Origin: Calonectria ilicicola
Taxonomy: Eukaryota > Ascomycota > Sordariomycetes > Hypocreales > Nectriaceae
Length of the DNA stretch: 64,000 nt
NCBI GenBank assembly: GCA_020809705.1
Contig: CP085835.1
Coordinates: 1,426,001-1,490,000 of the forward strand
Direction: 5' to 3'
Below the pieces are notes generated by a model. That model saw nothing but the letters and a program-made list of their open reading frames with translations. It was not told the origin of the DNA and ran no database searches. Shown here piece by piece: positions 21,013 through 33,024 of the stretch; within the stretch, counting starts at the first letter, position 1, and each line of letters begins with the position of its first letter. A program made the translations under genes and the position numbers.

Positions 21013-23284
21013 GACGAGCCTAGACCCAGTGGTTAACATGGTTGCTATTTCCGGTCTAATGCACGGAGATAACCCGAGCGACATACCGTTACACTGCTAC
21101 TGGATATATCAATTCAATGCCTAGGCTTCCATACCTCTCGTGGAACCCCCAAGTCCGACTCCAATCTTCATTTAGGCAGCTTCGAAAAAGACGATACCCT
21201 CAAGAAGACATATTGTGTGTACCCGACGAGCTTTTCCAATCTAAATTTCTGGGAATTCAGAAGTCCTGGGTTGATAATTTAAGCCTCCATGCCGAAAGGC
21301 AACTGCACTAGAGTAAAAGGCTGCAAAGTGGGTAACGCTGTTAGGTGTGGCTTGCCTCACTGATAAGACTGGCGAGAAACTTGAGGACTCGCTGTGGAGT
21401 TTGAGTGGGGGGAAAGAAGGGCACGAACGACCCAACCTTGGGTAAACGTTTTATACCCGATCTTAAAGATTAAAAGGGATATCAAAATCCCCTACTGGGG
21501 AAATTTGGTGCAAAAGTGGTGGGGTCTTGTGAAGTGTTTATTTCACTCCATCCTTGATAGAAAATATAAGTCCTTTCTTTAAATTTTACACTTTCAAATT
21601 AAATTGTAGCGAGGACTCCTTCGGAAGCATATTCACCTGGCGAGGGTTTCAGTGACACCGAGACAGATCGATCTATTGGTAGGCATAAAGACATCAGCTA
21701 AATTATTGCTGTGATGTTGGTCAATGGAACCTTGCTTGCTCATCCTTGCGTCATGGTGGCTCAACGGGCCCTCTTGTAAGAATGAAAGCTATGCAGAAAC
21801 GCGACTTCTAGTTTTCAAACGGGCGTGCGGTGTATAGCGCGGGGAATTCCTATGAAAAGAGCAAGTGATGGGTTGAAAAGTAGGGTGGGTGGTGGAATGA
21901 GGCAGCATTGTGTTGAGGACCGTGAAATCGAACCCTCGTCTTGGTAAAATCTAGCAGAGTCGGTGCGGTGGATCAGTTAGCCCGGCCACAGCACCAGTCG
22001 GAATGAGGGGCTGCTGCTCAACACCAAGCAGCCAGGCAAACACCGCATCAATAGATGGCTTTTCTGCCCAATTTCGAGGCTTTTTTAATCAAGGCACCAT
22101 TCGATTGAATAGTCTTAGTGAGATGTGATTTATCTCTCATCAATTCTAACGCGATTGAGGTATTTACTACATTTCGGAGTCAACGATTTCATGGTTCGTT
22201 GCTTTTCAGAACCCCTTCTTGCTCCCTCCATGCTCCGCAGCTCAAGAGAGGGGGACTCACTGACTTGCGTCCCGCCCCACCAAAACGTGTTCATACCGCT
22301 AATATAGCGCGAATAGATCATTCAAAACCCCGGATTTAGACCAGGGTTGGTTTGGCGTCTGTAAGACAGTCCAGAACCCCGCCTGCGGATCGGACGACGT
22401 GGATTCTGCCAAGACACACAGAGGACAGTCCGAGACAAGCTGAACGAATGCGGAGCTGAAGCTAAGATGGGACAGCCCGGCAGTTTATTTTTATGCCTAA
22501 CCTTGGTCGGTAGTCATATATAGTGGATCGGTCGCCGACCATCATGTTAATAGTCTAAATCCTCAATGACCCGTATAGGTCTAGTTTCCACCCGATATAC
22601 ATTTAGCATCCTGGTAGACAGAGGACATTTCCATCGAGGGCTGGCTTGAGGTACAGCAAGCATTTTGAGCGACTTTTTACATTTTGTTTCTTAGCGCGGG
22701 GGCGCTGCCTGGAGCGCCACATGATTGATCTTCTGACCAGCGATTGCCAATGGACTGTGTGACAGGGGTGATCGATGTTTCTTTTTCCTCCGTTGGATTT
22801 CACGCGAGCTTTGTTTGTATTAGTGCCAGCAAATTCAACCTTGCGGTATACAGGCCGCAGCAGTAGTCAATGTAAGCTGCATAATCCTGTTGGGGTAGAG
22901 ATACTCTCTCTAATCACCAACAGACCAGGAAGAGGATGTAATAAGTACTTTTATCAATGAAAGCGAGCACTTTTGTTACTAATATTAATAAAATATGTCT
23001 TACTTAAACGAATAGATTCACTTCTACCGCCCGCCACTAGGACAACATGTAGCTGACATTTACTACTCCGGGGGTCTCAACCATCAATATGGCTGAAATG
23101 TGGCCAAATTACCGGCATAAGAGACCCCCCGCGAGCTCAGAAGTTGCGGCTAGCCAGTTTGGGATATTGCGTCCTGATGGGTGCTTATATTAAGCAAGCC
23201 GCCAACTCTTCATTCATGAATCTACACAGAGCTTCAGTTTTAGAAATTATTCTCATAAAAAAGGACTTGACAAGGTAACCAGAC
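21013..23284 (+). other. Gene-poor region, no intact gene
   Basis: About 2.3 kb with only short or non-ATG frames on both strands. It probably contains more decayed sequence continuous with the relic at 20.3-21.0 kb, but I could not recognise further blocks. Its right end is the promoter of the membrane-protein gene at 23285. Confidence 0.45.
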
Positions 23285-25424
23285 ATGCTGCCTCCACCTC
23301 GTCAGTTCGGCTACGTGTTTGTGGTAGCAATCTCTTTGAAAAGCGCAATTGCCAAAGATCTTGACAAGTTTGAAAAATGCAAGATTCGCATTGATCGCAT
23401 CTTGAATGGCACCGAGACCTTCAAAGGCATAAATAAAACAACAATTGCTCAATACTTGTATACTGGTCCGGTGCGAGGCATGAATCCAGAGTATGCGCAG
23501 ACTTCAAGGGCAAGTTTCATTACGATCACGACTGAAGGTATGAGTCCCAGAACACGGACTTGCCACAATGGTGCGTCTTGGCTAATCCTCTCATGGAAAC
23601 AGGCTGCCGGGTCATCTGCGAAGATCCCATCGACTGGTATTGGAAATCAGACATCTCCTTGACTCTTGGCATCATCTCTAACTGGATCATACCGATAATT
23701 GCATTGCTTGCTACACTCCCCTATGATTCGTTTCACAATAGAAACGTGGCAGAGCCTTGGCATAAAGGGAAAATACTGAGGACTGTCGATGCCCTGATGA
23801 ACTGGATCGGCTCTCCACAAACCGCTCTCGGTGCGACGCTATTCAACATTCACCAAATCCGAAAATGTTACCATGAAACTTTGCCATCGGCCAACGAAAT
23901 GTACCCGGAAGATGCCCCACAGTCGCTAAAAAGGGATGCATACTACGTTCTCTCTTGTATAGGTCAGTTCAAACTTCGACACCTGGACGAAGAGGACAAG
24001 CGTTTTGTAAAGACTCTCATATATGGGTTGTTTGATCCCATTTGTAACGGGGCAGATATTCTGCACAACCAGCCCACACCACAGCAAAAGGCCACCAGGT
24101 GGAACACAGAGCTTCTCAAAGCAATGGCATTTCAGTTGAGGATGCTGCGGCGTCGCGGGGTGTATCCGACTTTGGTCAGCATGTTCCTCTTCTTCGTTGC
24201 CTACGCCGTATCGCTCGTATTGGCATTTGCCGATGTTGGCGAACGGACGACGGCTCACTCGATTGCATTTGGTATTCTGATTAGTTGGCTTCCATTACTT
24301 GTCTTATTTGCCATCTTGGACCGCAATCCCGTTTCTGCAGATCGAAGCAAGTAAGTTTTAGTCGCCTATGAGGCTGTCCTATCGGATCGTGCGGTTTACA
24401 AATGTCGGTGCATAGGAAATTAATCGCTCGCTGGATGTGGAATGTGGAGGCGACAAAGCAATGGGTGGACAATCCGAATCGACCAGAACGTCCACGATGG
24501 TGGTTACAAAGCAGAGAACGTCGAGCTCAACGGACCGGCAATGATGATAAAAGGACTAGCAATCATACTTCACAGACCAGCGATATAAGTGATGATGCTA
24601 ATCAGACCGGCGATACCACTAATCATGTCGAGCAAACCAGCTTTGATAGGTATTTCTCCGATTTTGTGGGACAAGGAAGGCAGATTGGATATAACGGGCT
24701 ACCGTACGCCATTTTATTGATAATATATCATAACACCGGGTATGAGCGCCCTATGAACCCATTGGAGATCATTGACGAGCCCGCCCTACACATTAGCGGT
24801 CGCCGTCCTGGATCCTGGTGGGTGCTGTCCGTGATCTCCCTGGCGCTTGTCTGGTTAGAAATCGGAATGGCTTTTATGATCTCATACGCCGTTCCAACCA
24901 TTGGTATTGGCTGCAGAAACACATCGTACCTTGTCTATGGCTTTCTCAGCACCTTGCCTTGGTTGATCCATTTGCTCCCTTCGTATCATGGCCCCAGAAC
25001 GAAGATGAGAACAGTATGCCGTTTCTTCAGTCGCTTCTTCTGTATCTTGTCAACCCTGACTTTGTGTTTCATCACTTTCGCTGCGGTAAGTTTGAACTTG
25101 CACAATGTGCTCCCACACCCTCACAGCATGGGGACTAATGCCAGGGTTTTCTGCCCACAGTTTAGCGGAATTTTCAAGAACTGCCTGTGCAGAGGCGGAA
25201 TAAGTGGTTATTTAGATTTCGAAACCTCCGAGTTTTACAGGGACAGCAGCCATTTCGACGTCGCCAATTGGTGGCGGGCAACCGCTATTGTTGCGGCTCT
25301 TCCTGTGATTTTCGGAACTTTGACAACGCTAATGTTGCTGAGGGATCTTAAATCTTTGTGGCAAGCATCTGAGCAAGGCAATCCGATTGGAGACCCTGAG
25401 ATTGAGATGCAATGGATAACATAA
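23285..25424 (+). CDS. Multi-pass membrane protein of unknown function with signal peptide
   Basis: Exons 23285-23537, 23603-24350, 24416-25085 and probably 25161-25424, about 644 aa. The last intron (GTAAGT...CCCACAG, 75 nt, branch ACTAAT) keeps the frame if retained, giving 669 aa instead. The N-terminus has a signal-like segment (FGYVFVVAISLKSAIA), then a short luminal part with Cys residues. About seven hydrophobic segments follow (for example LGIISNWIIPIIALLATLPY, VSMFLFFVAYAVSLVLAF, VLSVISLALVWLEIGMAFMI). A polar loop rich in Asn/Thr/Asp carries repeated SDxN/TGDTTN-like units. The C-terminal region has conserved-looking Cys and Trp residues (KNCLCRGG, FDVANWW). I know no function; the layout resembles orphan fungal membrane families. 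Confidence 0.75.
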
Positions 25425-26838
25425 GCTTTTACAATTATCTTTAGTAGCTTGAAGACAGTGATTTACACTTTTCAGGTCTTAGTTCGAGAAATTCATCGGT
25501 AGTGAGTGCTGCAGGGGGATAGCGGGCAGATAGCCAACGTACAACTTGAGCTGTTGCGTGTGTGTGCCATGGTCAGACAGCGTAGCGTTTGGCGAGAAAA
25601 AAAAAGCACATCCTAGCACACGTCATCATCTCACCTAAATTTGGGTTTTTCCAATAAAAAAGGGTGATGAGATTGCCACACGCTCCGATTCCATAACACT
25701 TGCACGCGAGGTTGTTGAAGTTGCAAAGGTAGGAGACACGGTAATGTCGCTGTTATTGCGTATTGACGGTCGCACTTTTCAACTAAGTTGGTAATAGTGC
25801 AGAGCATTGGAATTGGTTCTCAGTGCACTCTTGCAGTCTGTTCTGTGATTGGCATGGGAGTGCTAACACGGTCTATGGATTGCTGAACACGTTGCAATCA
25901 TTTTGCCTCCCACCGGAGATTGAAAATTTAAAGTTGGTTGAAATGAGTAGATAAAAAATCTATGAGATAACATTAATAAGGGATTCAGGAATTAAAGCAT
26001 CTTGGAAGTTTATCTTGGTTTTTATTCACTTACACTCAGCTCCATTTTTTGGGCACGCATGCATTGCAAACTCAATTATACCTACTCACCAAGCGTCAAG
26101 TTAGATAAATATGCGGAGTTACATGTGAAGGCGCGGCTACATTGAGTCAGATATTTGTTCTCTTAGGCCAAATTGTGCTCCTTCGGTGCTGGTATGCACT
26201 AGTGTGGACTTCGAATATAGTTTGGATGGTTTTTGTGGCGAAGCTTGTGATAGCCTAACTTGCTAATTTGATTGCATTTGTCTGTTAGCTTAGCCAAGGC
26301 CGAACTTCACTTGTGATGTGCCTGAACTTAATAATTTGGTACCTTAGACGAAGTCGAATAGGGTATGATGAGATACCTATTGTCATATACATCACCAGTG
26401 CATGAGTCTAATCAAGTGTATCAATGTTCCTATTGGATGATTGGCTAGTCTAGCATGCATTCCAGGCTTGGGGTGGCCCGCCACGAACATAAATATGGTA
26501 ACAAAAAGCTTAATTGACTCTCTGTCACAAGCCAATGCTTCGGTCGATTAGGGTTTTCATAGGATGAATTTTGAAACGACGACAGAAATAACTAGCTCTG
26601 CAGTGATATTGACGGTAGCCTTTTATCGACATAATCCTCCTAATATACCCGAAGTAGGTCACTACTATGGGATAGTTCGAACCCCGTCAGGAATCTCAAA
26701 ACTTAATCTTTTCGGTTCGGTAATAAATCCATGCCAATCCCCTTGAAACCTCTGACTGCAATGCTGGACATTGAAGTCAGATTGGTCAAAATATCGCTGC
26801 CGGATCACTTTTCAATTCTTCACCTCGCTTCTAAAACC
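25425..26838 (+). other. AT-rich gene-free stretch
   Basis: About 1.4 kb of AT-rich sequence between two plus-strand genes. A frame at 26564 has an ATG but only 60 codons and no clear splice continuation. Two further in-frame ATGs (26731, 26761) precede the preferred start of the next gene. No repeat family is recognised. Confidence 0.4.
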
Positions 26839-28493
26839 ATGACTGACACCATAACAACGGATCCAATCTATTTCAAAGACCTCCTGTTTGAGGAGCCACA
26901 GCAAACTTTGACCCGGCCCATCGTGTACAGAATTGAAAACTTGACCATTCACAACCATGGCACTTTGAATTTAGTATACGATGGGTCACCGAAACTACAA
27001 TCCCAAACACCAACTCCGGCATTGGATTCTGAAGTTTCGAGTTTGGTGATGCAACAGACTATGAGAAAGAGTGAAATTTACTTCAAGAATAGGTTTCCCG
27101 TTCCTGTCAGAAGCATTTGGATTTGTCATCAATATGGTGACGAAAAACTTGAAGAACAGACTTGGCATGACATAAGGGCAGGGGAAACAACCCAGGATCC
27201 ATTAACTGTTACATTTTTCACGGGATATAACTCTTGGAGATCTAACAAATGGGTCCTCAAATTTACCATGATGGATGGGACTGTTTTTCAGAGCAGAGAA
27301 AAACTTTGTCTCTTACGAGAAATTGATGAAATGTCTCAAGGTTCACTGGTATTTTGTGTCAACGATAACTTCGAGTTCCAAATCAACACCCGAAGCGTAC
27401 GTATTCTAATCGTAGCGGTACCTCACCTAAAGCTAATACTTGCAACTATTGTAGGGAGGCGATAAGGCTGCATTGTGGGAAAAAGATGACATGTTTAACA
27501 CTCTGGCATTTGTGCAGGTAAGAACTGGGTTTATCTTTGTTTATCGGTGTCCTTAGATAACAGTTATTTGGAAATCAGGTGCGAAACAACTTTGAAGATC
27601 TCAAGGCCAGTCAGGTCAATATGACACATGCACATTCCGATGAAGCAGTCTTCCGTTTGGACTTTGGAGATCTCGAGCCTGGCCAGACAAGCTTTGCCCA
27701 GCCGATCTATTTCCTCTCTGGCGTAACCAACTCTGGAGTTGATAAATGGAATATCAACATGGAAGTCCCGAACTTCATCTTGCCCATCAATGCGGAGACA
27801 GAGAGCCAAAGGTTTGCCAACAACAACAAAGATCATGCTTGGATTGTTTGGGAGCGCCGTGTAATGAAGACAATGACCATTTCTCTTGAAGGAAGAGGTA
27901 TTGTGTTTCCAGAAACCCCTAATGAAATCATGGAATGGAAGACACCTCTGGGGTATAATGCTTGTTGCTTCGTGGCTGTTCAAAATGGGTTTAACCAAGA
28001 AATTGAACATTTGAGTCTCATTCACCAATGCCATGATGAGCACCGCTATGAATATGTCTACCCCTCGGTCTTGAAAGGGCAAAGAAGCGAGATACGGGTA
28101 ATAGAACACAGTACAGGCAACTCTGATATTTGGTGAGTTTATCATAAAACCATGATCCGCGCCGCACCTCTCAACACAGAATTTTAAGGAGTATGTTACT
28201 GCGATTCTGATATGTTCTATAGGTCTGAAACATGGGTCATTTGTGTTACGCTTAAAGATGGAACATATTGGTCTAACATGATCGGGATGAAGTACGTGCC
28301 TCGATCTGAAGATGCTGAGGTAGTTACATTTAAAGTGGACGAGGAGAGTCTTAGCATTGATCCTTCATCTTTACATGGAGAAGGCATACCAGTGCCGCAG
28401 TCTATCATGTGTCAGGTCGAGACGTTTGACTATGTTGACAGTAATGATGACTGGACGGACACTCAATCAATAGTGAGTAGTGATGATATGTAG
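26839..28493 (+). CDS. Protein with repeated PUD-like (up-regulated-in-daf-2) beta-sandwich domains
   Basis: Four exons, 26839-27396, 27455-27517, 27579-28132 and 28223-28493, giving 481 aa. Met at 26839 is preferred; 26731 and 26761 are in-frame alternatives. Three related blocks share a layout: an N-F/Y-x-x-x-V strand, a H-x-x-S/G-D-E turn, a PGQ/AGE-T loop, a TG/SG-x-x-x-x-x-D/N-K/S-W strand, and a final D-G-T strand. They start near residues 80 (YFKNRFPVPVRSIWICHQYGDE cluster), 207 (VRNNF) and 325 (CCFVAVQNGF). This pattern matches my memory of the PUD1/2 domain family, intracellular beta-sandwiches of unclear role. No signal peptide or membrane segment. Family assignment is inference. 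Confidence 0.65.
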
Positions 28494-28778
28494 ATAGCCT
28501 CCTTGAGCCAAAAAAGCATATTAATGCACCAAGAAAAAGCTGAAAGCCCTGGGTACTGAAAACATGACGTAGCCCCAACGCGATATCCTTTGTCTACGTA
28601 GTCTAGAAATAATTATTCCATGACGTTGACAACTTAGGTTTTTAACCAAAACTCTTATCCATGTATCAAATTAAATCCTATTTGAGAATGAAGAATAGAT
28701 GTGCTGCATTTTCTCTTAAGAGCTAGTTGTTGAGAGCACTGTTGATGAGTGACAGAACAGCACCCACATTTTCATATT
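28494..28778 (+). other. Convergent spacer
   Basis: AT-rich sequence between the convergent PUD-like gene and the DUF7704-like pseudogene, presumably both 3' regions. Confidence 0.35.
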
Positions 28779-29231
28779 TCAAGACTTCTTGTTTCCAACC
28801 TTTAGTTGTTTGATGCCAACGCCTGAAATAAATAATACACGCAGTACAGTGCAAGTAACCGTGATACTACCAGAAAACCAGTCTTCCCACCGCCAGTCAG
28901 ACACCGCAAGTCGGTTCTCCAGTCGCATCCCCACATACGTTGCAGCAAGCAGAGTGAAATCCGCCCATAGAATAGCAAAGTTCACTATCTTCTACACTTT
29001 TACATCTGTGGTATACCGAAAAAGTAAGACGAGCAGGCAGAAGTAGGACATGTCCATGCCGGCAATTTGGTACAAGAATGGCTTGAGCTCCTCTGTCGGC
29101 GGGTAGTTGGAGAAGAATGTCTGCGTAGCTAAATCATGGTCGAATAAATTAACGAGCACTCCCATGACAGGGAGGATCGGATCGATCCAGAGAAAGAAAA
29201 TGCGGTATATGGGATGTATTTCATTCTCCAT
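28779..29231 (-). pseudogene. DUF7704-like small four-TM membrane protein, interrupted by one in-frame TAG
   Basis: Reading from ATG at 29231, the frame encodes MENEIHPIYRIFFLWIDPI and three further hydrophobic segments. It stops at TAG (28994-28992) and then continues in the same frame to 28779. Overall length, about 150 codons, and the four-helix layout fit the DUF7704 family of small fungal membrane proteins, some of which sit in terpenoid clusters. At the stop, the flanking residues (TTDVKV then KIVNFAILWADF) suggest a Trp codon changed from TGG to TAG, a G-to-A transition of the kind caused by repeat-induced mutation or ordinary decay. No intron fits. Read-through or a sequencing error are alternatives. 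Confidence 0.65.
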
Positions 29232-29648
29232 CGTGGATATATCTGTGGAGTTCAGCGACTACTCACTCGTGCAAAATAAAATGAAATCTTATTGGCACCA
29301 AGCTGTAGTAAAATCACGACTCCTTGAAGATTTTGAAATTGATTGGAATGAGATGTAGAAGTAAGGGCCTCAAGACATCATGGCAATTTGATGACTGAAG
29401 ATCTGCATCGAACTTATTTCTGACTCAGCTTATTAGTGCGCGCTGATGTTGAATTTCGTGGACGAAAGCTTGTTTTTGTCTTTTAGCAGTCTCTACCCCG
29501 CTCTGTGAGAAGAAAAATGAATCAAACTGTTTGATAAGATGGATTTTTCAACAGATGGCTGGAATGGGCGCTAAACGCCGGGACTTTGAAGATTTTGGCG
29601 AGGCGGATTTAAATCTAATAACTTCTTTTTATTGCTGAATATTTTAGC
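29232..29648 (-). other. Intergenic between DUF7704-like relic and subtilase
   Basis: About 417 bp with no gene. It is the 5' flank of the minus-strand relic and the 3' flank of the minus-strand subtilase. Confidence 0.35.
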
Positions 29649-32263
29649 TCATGTGCTCGTGCTATTTTCCGCCAATGTAATCGAGATATTCCATGACTTG
29701 GTGCTCCAGCTAGCCACCTGGTTGGGGTCTGCGAAAGGAATTAATGCGGAAAATCGCATTCTAAAAAGTTTTTAGCAATCGCCAGATGAATAAAGACACT
29801 CGGGTCGTCTTTTGGGAAAACACATGAACAATAGAAAGAGACTTACGTATAATTTCCTGAGCTCACGTATGTTCCGTTGGCGAGTCTTCCAAACCACCAC
29901 CAATCACTGGTATATCCACCAGAAACCAGTGCATTTCTTGATTGATCAACTATTGGGAATGAAGTTGTGTCATCCTTATCATGCTTTGATGGGTCAAATT
30001 GGAGTTGCGATGCTTTGACCCACGAAGCTACAGATCCGACATAGCCGAGGCATCCCGGAGTAGGCGGGTACTCCCAGTCTGCCGTCTCGTCAAACTCGGG
30101 AGAGTATATCTGCATGAATATTGTCAGCATAAAAGGTAGATAAATTTGGAAATTTAAAGCTAAACTGACGTCCCACCGAAGCTCCTTTGTGCCCCAATTG
30201 AGCTTCACAAACAACTTTGGAAAATCTTGAGCATCTAGGCTCAAATCCATTGTAAAGCTTGGAGCATGTTAGCAATCTATACTCAACATCTGTGAACAAA
30301 TTACACACTCTGTTTTGTTACTGTACGAAGCCGCAGATCGAATCCATGGGTAAGTTCCGGCATATATGTGTTGCATTTGCTCCTTTAAGTCGAAGGACAG
30401 TCCTTGGTATGGAATAGTAGCACTATCTCCATTACTACCTTTGATAATGATTCGACCACTATAGGCCGGTAGAGCAGTCTCATTCAACCCCTTAGGCAAA
30501 TCAAACACAAAGCTATGAGACAATCAGTCAGAGGGTTCGATCGCTTTATGGTCATGATAAGAATTGGATACTCACTTTGCTTCCTTCTCTTCTCCTGGAC
30601 CAAGCTCGAAAGTTTCAGGCAAGCTAGCCTTGGTTGTTATTTCTTGAGGTGCTAGATCGAAGGCGTACTTCATTCTCGGTGTCTCTGCCGATTGACTTGG
30701 AACATAAGGTGCTAACATATCAAATCCTGCCCAATTTTCATGTTCAAACGTATATAGTACTTTTTCTGTTCCAAGGTTCTTCAGTCGGAGAACCTGGTTC
30801 TCTTTGAAATGCAGAGTGCCGTTGAGGCCAAATCTGGTCATATCTAGCGAAATTGTGGAATTCAAGACTTTTGTTGCATCCACTAATCCGCTACCGATTT
30901 GATGCGAAGGCGCCAGGAATGAGTCGTTGATCGATCTGTCATAGTTCAGCCATTGCATGGGTGAGCCAGAACTCATGATTCTCATCGCTAATTTGGTGGC
31001 AAAATCCACACCATTTGCACCCTTTCCTCCATTAGCGCCTATCCACAGGGCAGCAACGCCAGCAACATAAGGCGCTGCCATGCTTGTACCACTTAGAAGA
31101 GTAAATTGCTCATTGTCTTCGCCAATCCAGGTACTGAAAATGTCAGTTCCGGGAGCAGATATGTCAGGCTTGCAAGATAGGTCATAGAGTCCCCCCCAGC
31201 TGGTGAAGTAACTCGGCTTAATGGTTTGAGAGGTCTTTTGGACGTGAGAACTGGCGACAGCTATAACACTCTCGCCAGAGCTTCCAGAGCTAGCATAATA
31301 TGGGCCTCCAGTGCCGGAATTCCCTGCTGCTATGGTCACGACCACTCCTTGGCGGGCTATTCGGTCAGCCACAACTGCCCAGGCATTTGTCGCAAAGCCA
31401 CCTCGACCGCCAATGCTTGCGGTGATAATATCCATGCCATCTTCATATGCTCGGAGAAACGCTTCGATAATTGTCGCAGTATCTGTGCCATCATCTGAGC
31501 CAAACACTTTGTACGCATAGATACTTGCTTCGGGCGCAACACCCTTCCAGCCACTCTCAGCGTCACCGGCCAAAATTCCTGCGACATGGGTGCCATGTCC
31601 CTGTTGATCGACAGGATCTGCATCAGGCTGTTTCTCGGAACTCGAACCACCATCTCCATAGAAGTCCCAGCCACCTGCGACTTTGAAGCCAGGCCCAAAG
31701 CCTCCTCCGAGAGCTGAGTGATTGTACCAGACTCCGGTATCAACCACACCGACTTTGACTCCTTTCCCTAGAATTCCACTGTCATGCAGTTCCTTTACTC
31801 CAGTAGCCCAATGGACATCATAGGTGTCAGAAGCATTCTTGTCCACCGCAGTTTGGCGCTTCACCGGAGCTAGTAGATTTTCCTGGTAATTAGGCCATAC
31901 AGCCACAACATCATCCAACGATTGTAGGCTCTCCATATTTTCGTTTTCTGTCTTAACACTTGCTCCTGAGAATATGGGAGAATCAAATGTCTGAAGAACC
32001 TCAATGTCGCCGTTGGAAGCTAGTTCGTCACGTTTGGCCTTCGAACGCGCGCTCTGCACTCTCTAATTTAGCAAAATGTCTTGGAGGCACTATTACAAGT
32101 GCAAGGTTTTACTAACGTTGGAGAATTCGATGATATATTGCTTAGGCTTCTGCGTAGGAATATTATTTTCTTCACCATTTGGGTTATTCGTTGGCACCGA
32201 ATCCGATGTTTGGCCCAAATCGGCCAGTACTAAAAGGGTAAGGAACCCAACTCGTATGCGCAT
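29649..32263 (-). CDS. Secreted subtilisin-like serine protease (S8, Vpr/large subtilase type)
   Basis: Six exons on the minus strand: 32263-32117, 32062-30576, 30512-30309, 30257-30170, 30109-29847 and 29760-29649, giving 766 aa, all phase-consistent. It starts with a signal peptide (MRIRVGFLTLLVLADLG). A propeptide of the I9 type (KQYIIEFSN to about residue 110) follows. The S8 triad is Asp157 (VGVVDTG), His205 (GHGTHVAG) and Ser376 (SGTSMAAPYVAG). After residue 450 a Fn3-like beta domain and a tail with several N-glycosylation sites (NGTY, NYT, NIS, NST) run to the end. It probably degrades extracellular protein during host or substrate colonisation. The intron at 30110-30169 is a multiple of three and could be mistaken for coding. 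Confidence 0.93.
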
Positions 32264-33024
32264 GATGAATTTGTTGCCAAACCATCAATGGGGTAAGGAT
32301 AGAAGAGGTATGAGAAATCTAAATTACACTCACTTCGGGAAACGCTTTCTTGATCAAGTCATATACTAACTTTTTGCATGCACATGTGAATTTTTGCCAG
32401 TTTACCGTGATGGACCGACGATGGATCAGAGGCAATTTCCGTCACTGGGGTCTCCTTCCGTATCGGTACAATTGAAGTCAATACTGATTCTAAATGGGAA
32501 TCAGTCCGATACTGGATAGGAGGTTGCAGGGGTAGTTATGCTTAAACAGGCAGCTGCTTCATTGCACCAGTGGATCAGAGATAGGCGCATGGTGGAAAAA
32601 TTGTCACCACCAATACAATCTGTTTCGTATAAAATAAGGTAGTAACACGATGCGAGTGCATTTATCTGTAGTTAAAATGCATTTGGTTATAATTTGCGCA
32701 AATATGCTCTGGTGGACTGCTCTGGGCCAAGGCATGTGGAGAACAATAGTGGTCAGGTTTTTTTCTGCTAGGGTATGTCTGATATGGCATGAGACGCCGC
32801 CAAGATGTATCCACTTGAATGATGGATGTTGGCTTAGAAATATAATTATGTTATTACATACGAGGACAATCCAGTCCCATCAGCTATCCAAATGGCCAAT
32901 GCAAATGTCAACTATTGTTCAACCAGATTTTTTTGACATCCATCTCTTGCTCTTGCATATGATAAAAGAACAATTATACACTCTAATAGCCGTCTGTTGT
33001 GCCCATTGAAATAGGTTACGTTCG
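32264..33024 (-). other. Intergenic, subtilase promoter side
   Basis: About 760 bp upstream of the subtilase and downstream of the PTH11-like gene. A plus-strand frame at 32650 is open for 119 codons but low in coding character. No gene is called. Confidence 0.35.

Noticed and set aside
21901..21960. T-arm-like ATCGAACCCTCG string suggesting a tRNA
   Set aside because: No matching acceptor, D or anticodon stems could be found on either strand.
26660..26690. GTTCGAACCCC string suggesting a tRNA T-arm
   Set aside because: The T stem does not pair and no other tRNA arms are present.
29649..32263. Subtilase considered broken because its frames stop several times
   Set aside because: All stops fall in introns with good donors, branch sites and acceptors; the six exons join in phase to a full-length protein.
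32650..33009. 119-aa plus-strand frame between subtilase and PTH11-like gene
   Set aside because: Composition looks random (many Met/His/Cys runs), and there is no domain or splice support.
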